Source of the DNA: Piscicola geometra
Lineage: Eukaryota > Annelida > Clitellata > Hirudinida > Piscicolidae
Length of the DNA: 64,000 bases
Reading direction: 5' to 3'
NCBI GenBank assembly: GCA_943735955.1
Contig: OX030957.1
Coordinates: 3,423,301-3,487,300, forward strand
Shown here: piece by piece, positions 1-11,100 of the stretch
Layout: every line of letters begins with the position of its first letter
Numbering within the stretch: position 1 is the stretch's first letter
Program-made: the position numbers and the translations under genes
Notes under the pieces: generated by a model
What the model saw: only the letters and a program-made list of their open reading frames with translations
What the model was told of the DNA's origin: nothing
Databases searched by the model: none

Positions 1-284
1 GGAAGCTTCCTGTGATCCTTTTGAAGAACGTCGAGTTCACGGATGGATAGAAGAGGAAATGAGGAATGAAGTCGGAAGGTTTCGAAGATGAAAGTGATGA
101 TGATAGAGATGACGGGGATGATGAATAAGATGAGAATGATGATGATAACGGAAGTGATGATGATGATGGTGTTGATGCGAAAAAGGCCATGCTGTAACAA
201 TGATTAATGCGGTGCGGTGATGATAATTGCAGACCAGCTTAATAATGCATCGAGGTGATGGTCACCATTATCCCTGCCGCGTCG

Positions 285-345
285 TCATCATCATCATCAT
301 CATCATCATCAACATCATCATCAACATCCTCGTCATCAACTTCAT
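285..345. repeat. CAT/ATC trinucleotide microsatellite
   Basis: Imperfect run of CAT units (cat, aac and cgt interruptions). The flank at about 90-180 is a GATGAT-rich stretch of the complementary type. No coding signal is credible here. Confidence 0.85.
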
Positions 346-484
346 CTTCCTCATTCTTATTAAACACTGGTGTTGTTTACATAATTATCTTCTATTCAGT
401 TGAAATTTGAGAAAATAGAGCAACATCACATCTATATTATTATACCCCACGTTAGTAATAATCCACATTGTATTGTCTTGAACA

Positions 485-720
485 CATGCACAAAAATATA
501 CACACATACGCAAACATACACATCAACACAAACATACACACGCACAAGAACATACACACGCACACACCACAACCACAAAACCTCACACACTCTTGTACAA
601 CCTCCGCTTCAGTAAAAGCATCGTCATTCCCCGTGGAAATCACAAAGCATATACGCACACATACATCTACACGTACATATAAACACATACATACACTCAT
701 ACAGACGAATAGATTTAGGC
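485..720. repeat. CA/CATA-rich low-complexity tract
   Basis: Degenerate alternation of acacac, acatac and acgcac with short unique interruptions around 570-650. Open reading frames over it on both strands are repeat artefacts (His/Thr/Tyr-rich). It forms the left flank of the hAT-type MITE and contains that element's target duplication. Confidence 0.8.
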
Positions 721-730
721 ATACATATAC

Positions 731-1172
731 TAGGGGATGGACATGGACCATTTTTCATTCCCGGTCCCGTCCCGTCCCATTCCCGATGAGCCATCAGAAT
801 TTTGAATCCCGACCCGTTGCCGCAACTCGATTCCCGGTCCCGACCCGCTCTCGAAACTTTTTGACCCGGTCCCAACCCATTCCAAAAAAAAATGTTGGTT
901 TAGTTATTTATTTTTGCTGCGGTGTTCAACGGTTTCAAACTTTCTAGTCCTAACATTTCTATACTTAGAAGTTTGCTGAAGTTTAATTGTTAAATAATCC
1001 AATCCCAATAACTTTTATTCCCGTCTTTTCCCGTTCCCGATTTGAAAATTGATTCCCGTTCCCGTCCCGAAAAACCTATTCCTGGTTCTCGACTTTTCCC
1101 GTCCTGAAATTAATTTTCATTCGGGAGTCCCGCGGGAGTCCCGGTCAGATCGGGTACGCGATCCGTCCTCTA
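731..1172. mobile_element. Non-autonomous hAT-type MITE
   Basis: A 442-bp element bounded by an exact 8-bp direct repeat ACATATAC (723-730 and 1173-1180), the target-site length typical of hAT transposons. The ends form imperfect inverted repeats: TAGGGGATGGACATGGACC on the left, and TAGAGGACGGATCGCGTACC read inward from the right. The interior is a GC-rich tangle of ATTCCCG and TCCCG motifs, unlike the AT-rich surroundings, with no transposase frame. The duplication lies in ATAC-rich sequence, which weakens it slightly, but duplication and terminal repeats abut exactly on both sides. Confidence 0.75.
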
Positions 1173-1179
1173 ACATATA

Positions 1180-1395
1180 CATATACACCTTATTACGCAT
1201 ACACACACATACAAACACATCTATAGATACAGACACACACACACATACAAACACATCTATAGATACAGACACACACACATACAAACACATCTATAGATAC
1301 AGACACACACACATACAAACACATCTATAGATAGATACAGACACACATACAAACACATCTATAGATACAGACACACACACATACATCTTGTATAA
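1180..1395. repeat. Minisatellite with ACACATACAAACACATCTAT core
   Basis: About five head-to-tail units of roughly 30 bp (CA dinucleotides, then ACATCTATAGATACAGA), with small length differences in the CA part. The CTATAG core is self-complementary. It directly abuts the right end of the MITE. Confidence 0.85.
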
Positions 1396-1439
1396 CGCAC
1401 AACTTACGAAGCGTGGATAGCAATTGAAGCATGATCCAT

Positions 1440-1765
1440 CCCCTCCCTAACTTCTCGACATCTCCCTTCTCCTATCCCCTTCCTCTTTTTTCAACATCTT
1501 CCTCCTTCCATCCTCTTTCTCTCTTCTCAACATCCCTTTTCTCTTTTCTCAACATCTCCCTCCTTCCATCCCCTTCCTTTCTTCTTAACATCTCCCTCCT
1601 CCCATCCCCTTTCTTTCTTCCCAACATCTCTTTTCTCCCATCCCTTCCTCTCTTCTCAACATCTCCCTCCTTCCATCCCCTTCCTTTCTTCTCAACATTT
1701 CCCTCTTCCAATCCCCTTTCTCTCTTCTCAACATCTCCCTCCTTCCATCCCCTTCCTTTCTTATC
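1440..1765. repeat. Pyrimidine-rich minisatellite (CTTCTCAACATCTCCCTCC units)
   Basis: About nine imperfect units of 36-37 bp (also some shorter ones), nearly all C and T on the plus strand, such as TTCTCAACATCTCCCTCC followed by TTCCATCCCC. Frames over it on both strands (Ser/Pro/Leu or Glu/Gly/Arg-rich) are period artefacts. Confidence 0.85.
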
Positions 1766-2024
1766 TTCCTCCTTGTTTATAGTGGCTTAGTGAGATAAGT
1801 TCTTGAACACGTGTGGAGAGGCAGTGTGCGTGACTGAAGGTTTGCCATTGCAACTTCCACTCCAGCTTTTGATGATGATCCCTCATGCAAGTTTCTAGTG
1901 GCTTCCTTTCTCAACAATCACTCTCTCTCTTTCTCTTTTGACTCCCCTCACCTTCTCAGCATCTCTCTTCTTTCGCATCTTCTCGCTCCACAACACTTCA
2001 TGCTGGCGTTGATGCTCCAGTGGT

Positions 2025-2110
2025 GTGTGCAAGAGATGGAGAAGAAATGGAAGAGAGATGGAGAAGAGATGGAAGAGAGATGGAAAAGATATGGAAGAGA
2101 GATGGAAAAG
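2025..2110. repeat. Purine-rich GAGATGGAA repeat
   Basis: Tandem GAGATGGAAGA and GAAATGGAA units, almost pure purine on the plus strand. Confidence 0.7.
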
Positions 2111-2394
2111 CAGTCATTCTGAAGCTGTTTTTTATACTGAAACGGTTTGTAATTCTGGTACCATTTTAAACTAAAAAAATTGTAATTTTGGGCCGTATTC
2201 AGTTCTGAAACAGTTTGTTATTATCTTTTTTGAATCGACTTCTACTTCCACTTCATGCCACCTTATGCGGGATGCAAAGACTAAAGCAAGATTAAGTCTT
2301 TCAGAGTCTGAAGTTTAAAACGTTTGCACCAGACGGAGGCCTTCATCTCTTGCGTGCCGACAAACTCCTGCTCTTCACCAGTGAGTGCACATTC

Positions 2395-2525
2395 TTCTAT
2401 CAACTCCTTCCTCCATCAATTCCTTCTTCCATCAATTCCTTCCTCCATCAATTCCTTCCTCCATCAATTCCTTCCTCCATCAATTCCTTCCTCCATCAAT
2501 TCCTTCCTCTATAAATTCCTTCCTC
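2395..2525. repeat. 16-bp minisatellite CTTCCTCCATCAATTC
   Basis: Eight or so nearly identical 16-bp units (ccttcctccatcaatt), the last variants reading ctataaattc and ctcttcttc. No gene is supported here. Confidence 0.85.
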
Positions 2526-5500
2526 TCTTCTTCTTGCATGCAGCCTACGTCATCTATATGATTAATCTGGTGTTATGTTTGTCTAAATACGTTTGTTTGA
2601 TCGCAAGTTGGAAAACATATTTTGCTAGATTAAAGTTTTTAAATTTATAAGTGCCTATTCGACACTGTTCAAATTGAAATATATATTTAAATATTTAAAT
2701 AGAGAGTTTTTAATATTAAGTAATTGTCAGTTCGTAAGAGCTCTCATCGCTTGCTTCCACCGTTACGCTACAGCGCTGATGTGTATCCACATGAGGAAAA
2801 CCTCAAATGATAAGAAATGTGATGAATTGAATATTAATATGTGATTATTATTATTTATTTATTTGTATTTTTTCTGTATTACTCACGGACATATTATGAA
2901 AGTTTTGCATATAAAAAGTTAGCAGTTAAATATATTTGTTTCATCAACCTAATTTTGTAGGCTTTCAAAGAACTAAATGACTAAAAGGTGACCACGATGA
3001 CGCCATTAATCAATTCCACCTGCTCTAATGCTTTCTCGATAATTCAATCCTGATCTTGCATACATCTCTCTTTTTCATTGGAAACCCAATGAACTAAAAC
3101 CATATTTTATCCGATTTTACTTTTTCTGCTTCCTTCTCAATGTTTATATGTCACAAAAGCTTCCTAATGAATTACATCTTTCGCTGATTAGCTAACACGT
3201 CTTTGTTGCATCAGCATCTCCATCTCCAAATTTTTCTTCATCTATTTAACTTTAAATTTTAAAAAGATGCAATTTGAATTATTTATTTAATTTATCCAAC
3301 TTTGCATTCTTTTACTTTATTGTATCATTAAACCTTTCACTGCAAATCAACCAACCTTTCCACCTCTTCATCTCCATGCTTCTTCATTCATCAATTGTTC
3401 CTCTTTATCCATCTTTTATTATTTGTTACTTCATGTTCATCATGATCATCACCATCAACATCATAGTTATGACAAAAAGAGCAAAAGTTCAAGTAGAAGG
3501 CAATCGGTACACGGCTCTTGAGTTTGCAGCCGATGCCATCGCCACTTTCCAGGAATGCACTTTCAATTCTCCACTCTCTGACTGCCAAATGAGCAATGGA
3601 CGGGTGCGTTGCGTTCTCGAATGAGTTGGTGGGCAACCGAACACGCACTCGATCGTTAAAGTTACATAATTATCGATAACTGCATTTTAACGTACATTTA
3701 GAAGATTAATTAATTATAATTACTTCTATAGTTATAGGAGTATTTTTCATTTAACGATTTTATTCAAAGTGGCAAATTTATCGATGCACAAGTGGAAATG
3801 CCTTAATGCTGAGAAGATGTTTGATGGTGCTTGAGTGTTGAGTTGAGAGACTGCAGAGTTTGACAGACTCATGCATATTCATAAGGGAGGATCAGCGCTG
3901 TTTCTGAGGGGGAGGGGCACTCAAATTTAGGGCCTTCATCTTCAACAAAGGCAACGATGAGTGAAAGGTTTCATTTCCTAAAACAGAAAAAAGTCGCCAC
4001 TTTAATTTTTTAATTTTGTAAAAATAAAACTAAATAATTTCTTGATAAATGAATTTGATCATTTTGAAAGTTCTGAAACGGGAAGGAACAAAAGGCATTT
4101 CATGAGGCATTAGTTGAGGTGCACACTTCACGCCTGTCGAATTAACGATATGCTCGTCAGGCAGGTTAATTGGCGCCTCTGAAAATGTGAGTAAATAAAA
4201 AGTAAGCAAAAAGTTATTTCTCTTTTTTTCTCAACTTTTCGTGAATGAAATAATTATAGACGGTGGCCTTGAAGCTCGTTCGGGTTTACGCCACGTTGAA
4301 AAGTTTTTTTTATTTTATTTGCTTCATCAACGAGAAGTACTTTTTACACCTTCATGAGTTACAGAAACGTAAAATAGTTCCTAATCAGCGATAACTCAAA
4401 AGATAACATTTGAAAAGTCCGTTAACTTGGCTAAGATGCCTAACGACAAGAGTGTAATTATGCGTCAAACTAAGAACTTCTGAGATGAGCACTTGCCTGA
4501 GTCATGTAATGGTTGCATGCGTGAACTCATGTATAATAATGTAAATGAATCATTTCGTGTGATTAAGAGGAATATGCTGGTCACGTTGGGAAGCTGAATT
4601 TATATTTAAAATTATAATATATTATTATCATGAAATTATTAGTACTATTATCAAATTATAAAATCCATATTGGATTTATAAGATTCATCAATTCACTCAA
4701 TTAATTATTCTATATTTTCGATTCCAAGTAAGTTAAATTGCTAATTTTTGCATTAGCACAGCATCACAAGGCCACAGTTCCTAATCTAGCTTATTAGGGT
4801 ATTCATTATTTCAACTGGCTAGTATTAATATAAAATAAAGATTAAAAAAATAATGAAAAACAACAATAATAATAATGATAATAGGAACTGGGGTGGCTTG
4901 TTCATGAAGGTTCAGAGGAAGCAAGGAAGCAGGGAAGGATGGAGAAGTCGCATGAGTGCAGAGATGACAGGCGCAAAGATGGGGAAGTATAGCTATGGTA
5001 AACATGCTTCGGTAACCAAGGCAACGTCATTCACTTCACTCAGGCGGCGTAGTTGGCAAAGTGGCATTCATAATCAGCAGAGTGAGCTGCAGTGCTTCAC
5101 TCAACAGCAATATATGCAAATGCGCCTTATATAATGTATCATATAATCGTCGATCTGCCACCACCACTACTATGTATCCAGTTTGTATACCTTCGCATAT
5201 AGACGTCTGCATATTGTATACACGACACGCCTGGCGGGTATATGAGGCACAGTTATAGACGTTACACTAGGATGAAGATTGAGAAATTTTTGAGATGCTG
5301 TGATGTGGATAATATAGACTTCGCTTGGAATAGCATTGAGAGAAAGAGGTATAGCTCGTTTCAGTTGAGTTGTGTGGTGTGTTTGTTGGTTGTCTTGGGG
5401 TCAGACTGAAAGATTTGCTCAATGATCTTGAGGTAGGTAGTTTGAAGGCATAAAATTTAAGCTATTTGACACTCTTATTATCATAATAGTATTATGTTCT

Positions 5501-6475
5501 AACAAGATGTTTTGATTCGTTTCGTGAATTTAAAAAAAAACTTGGAATAGCAAAAGTTTCATTTATAGAGATTATTTGAGTGTCTGGATAAAGAGCGAAC
5601 GCTGGCTGCATTGCCTTGGCATCTTGTGTTACTTTCACAGTTTGATGTTCGAATTGAAGATGGCATTGAAGAGGTTTATCACTAACAATATTCAGATGAT
5701 TTATTGTCTGTAAATAAAATGTTTCTAACAAAGATAGAAATTGTGTTCAACATTTTAAAAATATATTTCAGTTCTTTATTTATCTATTACTATAGAAACT
5801 TTTAAATTGATTTAAATACTATTTTTAAAATTAGGAAAAAAAGTTTTTAAAACATAAAAAAAACAAGATTGCGTTACTTCCGATTCGGATTATTTCATTA
5901 TTGATATCAGCGACAACCTGTGTGTGCTATTTCACTAAATTGATTTTGTTGGGCAGGTGGAAGGCAGAAGTGAGCGCAAAATATTAAACTAAACAACTGC
6001 AAAATAAGAACCCTGAAAAAGTAGAATCGAAGGGGAAAAAGCTACAATATACAAACATGCTTCGTTTCATTGGACTTTGTCTCCCTTCTCAAGTGTTCTA
6101 CAAACTGTGAACAATCTCCTTTATATTGATAATAATGGCCATTGTGATGAATCTAAAAAATATAAATTCAAAATAAATAGTAGATTGAAACGATTGGACA
6201 CATTTGTTTTTATATTTTTGGTTTTTAAGCGTCTTTTGAAGTTTTGCGTTTTTGAAACAGGGAATTCTAAAAACTGTTGGGTGATTCACCTATCAAAAAT
6301 GTAGTGATTATTCAAATAAAACTTTTTATTTTTCCGATTTCAGATGGCGTTGACTAGTGAAATCTGTTTTAAATAATCAGAGATTGAATAAAAAATAGAT
6401 AACGTTAAAACTTAAAAGTTTAAAGATTAAAATGATGCTGCATGTTGAATAAGAAGTTGCGGAAAGACAAGAAGC
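2526..6475. other. Gene-poor AT-rich stretch upstream of the Pax gene
   Basis: No coding exon that I can support. Short open frames at 3274-3624, 4853-5134 and 6077-6304 lack recognisable domains or splice context. A 36-bp motif at 4267-4302 recurs at 26646-26681. A TTTCAG followed by ATGGCG at about 6338-6349 could be the acceptor of a 5' non-coding Pax exon, but nothing confirms this. Pax promoter elements probably lie here; none was identified. Confidence 0.5.
4267..4302. repeat. Dispersed repeat motif, copy 1
   Basis: CTTGAAGCTCG, three variable bases, GTTTACGCC, then CGTT. The same arrangement occurs at 26646-26681 with about 30 of 34 positions matching. Probably a fragment of a dispersed repeat family; the full element was not delimited. 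Confidence 0.5.
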
Positions 6476-8138
6476 ATGAGTCAAGCCTGCGACGAACCCC
6501 CCAAGGGAGCATCCGATTCCATCGATGTCCACACACATGAGACTCACTCAAATGATTCCAACGTGGACCTTTCCAGTCCATTGCACCACTCTCTCCTTTC
6601 ATCCGATCTTTGTGAATCCAAACTATCTCTCAAAGGTGTATTGTGTTATGTTAGACTGAACAATAGAGTTTAGAAAATGCGAAACACTTTCATTTAAAAG
6701 AATTTTTGTAAGATACTTTACATAATTTGAGAACTCTGAAAAAACTTTTTCATACATTTGAAAAATTTATTTTTCAAGTATTTTAAATGTTTAAATTGTA
6801 AAAAAAACTTTTTAAAACTCAAGAATAAAATCTTTGAATGCAACTTTTGAAATTCTCTAGAAAAGCTGTCGACTTCAGCGAGCAAGAACGTCAACCAATA
6901 CGGCCGTCGCTTCACGAACGGACGTCCCTTGCCTGACTCGTTGAGGGCTCAGATCCTGCAGATGGCGTTGCAGGGTGTGAGGCCTTGCGAGATCAGCAGA
7001 CAACTGCAAGTGTCGCATGGCTGCGTCAGCAAGATCCTCAACAGGTCGCTGTGACTTCTTCGATTTTTTATTCATGCATCCATTCATGCACCCATTCATC
7101 CCTTGCTTGATCCATTCATCGATCCATTCATCCATCCATGCATCAATTCGATTCTGGAATTCTTGACTGAAGCATTGAAGCTGAAGTGTTTATTTGAGCC
7201 TGTTGCTGGAATGCTTGGAACTTGAGTGAATAAGGAAATGAACATTAGTAATTTAATAATTTTCATAAAAATTATTATAATTGAACGAATATTCGAAATT
7301 TAATAATAATAGTAATTTAATGAGAATTAATAATTTTAAAGTACTTCTTATAGTTTAATGAGGATTAACAATTAAGCACCCACTCATTGTGAGCGCCTTT
7401 GAGACGCAGTAAGACACCCTGCCAGGTACAGGAAGACAGGCTCAATAAACCCCGGCAAGATAGGCGGCAGCAAGCCAAAGGTACCAACTCTTTTTCAGGC
7501 TCCAACTAAACTACAAATAACTTCATTCTAATTATACCTTTATTATTTTAGAAAGCAATGAATAATTTTTTAAACAATCTAATAAATGGAAACAATTATT
7601 GATGCTCATATGAAGCGAATACTTGGTTTGAAATGAAGACTTTATTATTGGCACGGTAACCTAGGTTACCACTCCTTACGTGGTCTCGAGGGTGCGACAA
7701 TGCAAGGCTCTCAACACGCAGATGTTTGCTTGGGAGATAAGACAGAGGTGGGTGCATGCATGCGTGGGTGTATGCGTGGTGGATAGATGGATGGGTGGAT
7801 GGATTTATGAAAGGAAGGATGCATGCATGGGTTAAAGGATGCATGGATGCTTGAATTGATAGATGAACAGGTGGTTAGATGAATAGATAAATGTATAAAT
7901 GAATGAGTGCATGGATAGATGGATGCATGGATAATCTTTTCAGTTTTAATCCAAACCAATGCAATCCTCATCATAAATGCACCCTCCTAATCTTCTTATG
8001 CAATGCTTCGCTCAGCAGACATCCTGTTGTTTGTTTTTGAGCTTCAAATTGCAAAACTCATGTTTATGCAACTCATCTGTGTACTACAACTACCTCCGCT
8101 AATACTTCAACCCACTACTACTACTACAACTACTATTA

Positions 8139-8198
<60 letters not shown>

Positions 8199-11100
8199 TC
8201 ACCACCAAGGCTGATAAAAGATGGAGTGTGTAATGAGAAGAACATTCCAAGCATCAGTTCCATCAACAGGATCATCAGAGATAAAGGAAACAAGGTGAGA
8301 GATCAGGCACATGATGGATGAATGCATGGATGGATGAATGATGCATGAATGAATGATGCATGCATAGATGAATTATGCATGAATAAATGATGGATAGATG
8401 GATTAAGCCCAAATGGAAGGATGATGAATGAGTGAATATTCCACTTTGTACGCTCCCCAAACACCAGCACTGCCGCTTTCCCGCCAGAACGAGCACAGAC
8501 AGACGACCAGAAGCGAGCTTGACTCCTCCAGCATGACGTCATCGGAGGATCACGTGATGAGGCTGCATTCGCCCTCTTCCGTTCACCTCTACAACACCCC
8601 CTCCAACACCCCTTCCTACCACTCCAACCAGCCTCCGTACAACGGGCAGTGTGAAGGCAGCCACCTATCGAACGGCTCCTCCCGCACTCACCGCCTATCT
8701 CCTCCGTTGAGATCGTCGTCACCAGCGAAGAAGTTCGACTCTTCGTCGCTCGATCAGGCACAGCACGTCTTCAACTTCTTCGCCGACTCTTCAGCCCTGC
8801 ATCACGCCAAGAAGTTCAAAACGGCCTCGTTCATCTTGGACTACTCGACACACAAGCAAGAGGCCTCTACCACGCCTCCCAACCATGCCGTCCTCGACCT
8901 CTCCATCAAGTGCAAGGCGCATTCCAACGACGACGAGAGGCCAGCGAGCGGTGGTGGCTCGTTGAATGCTTTGTCGTCTTGCTTGCCTCTCAACCTGAGC
9001 AACCACTGCAAAATGGAGAAGACTGCTGCTGGTGTTGGTTACAACAAGAATAATAATAATCATAATAATAATAACAACAATAACGATGTTACTGGCAACA
9101 AGAGCAACAACAACAGTGGAGAGGATGGCAAGGAGGATGACGTCATTGAGGGCAGTGGTGGCGTCAGAGGAAAAGGTTTCAGCGCAGCTGAGTCGACTGA
9201 CGTTGAGGACTCCAAGCGATTGCATTCCGACGGGAACAAAAGCGAGGAGGGGTGTTTGAAACATTGTGGCTCATCTGATGCCACCCCGAGAATCGAAAAC
9301 TACAATGCTTACAACCCCAACAGCAACACTCACATCAACAACCACAACTCTCATACACCCACCAGCAACACACTCAACAACCAAGCCATCGCGAACTCTT
9401 CAGAAGCAGCGAGAATTCTCCAAAAGAAGCAAACCACGTCCAGTGAAAGCTTTCCAGCCAACACCGTCCACGCACAGAAGCAAGCAAACAACAGTGCCAC
9501 AGCAGCAATCTTCTGTGACGAGCCCTCCCTCACTCCAAACCTCGAAACAAATCCTTCTAGTTTGGCGGGAAAAGGTGTTGTTCACAATGTTGAGAATCTC
9601 CTTTTCAATAACGACCTTGCCTGCAACAACCAAGTGCTATACAATGGCGATGATAACGACAGCACCAGTAGTAATGAAACTTCAATTGTTTCAGCCAATA
9701 ATGCAGATAATATGAACAACAACACAATCCACAATAGAAATACTAATTGTACTACATCTACATTCACTACTACTACTACTATCAAAACTTATATCACTAA
9801 AAACAACAACAATAAAAAAAATAAAAATAATAGTAGTAACAACACAGTATGTGAATACCCAGGTAGCTCTGAAAGTGCCTTTAATGGCTCCTGCGACAAC
9901 AATAACACTCGCCTTAGTGGTTCTCATGCAACTGGGAACAACCATAACAACCATAACAACAACAACAACTACAACAACAAAAATAATATGAACCACAAGA
10001 ATGATAATAATACACTAGATGAGGAGAAGAGTAATGCTGGAGTAGGAAGGGTGGAATATGTGAGGATGGATGGAAACATGGAGTGGCCAGCAGCAGAGAT
10101 GCAGTCTGCTCAGCCGTCGAATCTAACGTCTGCAACAACAACACTTCTAACTTACTCAACAACAACAGCACCCCTTTTAATTTCCCTAACAACAACAGCA
10201 CCACTTTTAACTTTCCCACTATCAACAACAAAAAAATTCCCTACTTCCCTAACAACAAGAACAGCATCAAAAATATTTCTAACAACGACACTTCCAGTGC
10301 AGTTGCACAAGTCCTCAAATGCACAAAAAACTTTACTTTCAGCGACAACCAGCGCCCATCTTCAATCGTCATCAGGGGCTCAACCATCACCTCAACCCCT
10401 TCTGTCCACAAAACTTCTCTCATTGCAACAAATAGCATCTCCACAACAACTACCATTTAAACAATTAGAGCTTCACCAGTCACAATTTCAACAACAAAAT
10501 CCACAGCAATCAAACCAACCCCTACTACAACATCAACGCCAACCACAACTACAAACACTACCACAGCAACAACCAGAACAACAAGAACAACAACAGCCAC
10601 AATCACGCCAACAAGAGGCTGCCTTGCACAGCACTCAGATCCTCCTCTTGAACGGCAAGGAGTACGAGATAGTGCCGCTGGGTGGCCAGCGCTGGATCTC
10701 CAAGAACGAATTCGAACTTCTGACCGGCCTCCACGACTCCTCTAACAACCAATCAAATGCCTCTCTTTCAAAAACCCAACCATCTCTCACCTTCACAGCA
10801 GCCAACCAATCATCTACTTCATCTGCCATCCAATCAGAATCGAACAGACATTCCTTCAGCCAGCCACTGTCCAGCTGCGTGCCTGGCAGCGAGGTTAGGT
10901 GCAGTAGGGAAGATGTGACGTCACGGGGTGATGATAATGATGCCAAAGAAGAAGTTTCCAGCACGAATGAAGTCGTCAGCATCAATGTCAAGGACGTTTG
11001 TGGTGGTGATGATGATGATACCGATGATGGAGATGCTGGTGTGCAGCGTGGTATTGTGGTTGGAAGCAGGCAAAAGAAGCCTTCCACACAGGCTGTCCCC

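Noticed and set aside
1..91. Open frame from base 2 to TGA at 89-91 (CDPFEERRVHGWIEEEM and on), a possible last exon of a gene entering from the left
   Set aside because: Only 29 codons, no acceptor visible and no recognisable domain.
452..947. Overlapping frames of 99 and 159 codons over the CA/CATA tract and into the MITE
   Set aside because: Compositional artefacts of dinucleotide repeats; they run into a transposon interior without splice logic.
1180..2525. CRISPR array
   Set aside because: Repeats are contiguous minisatellites without unique spacers, and the genome is that of an animal.
3274..5134. Frames at 3274-3624 and 4853-5134
   Set aside because: No signal, domain or splice context; the second begins with an AAC-type run. 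Chance frames are likely.
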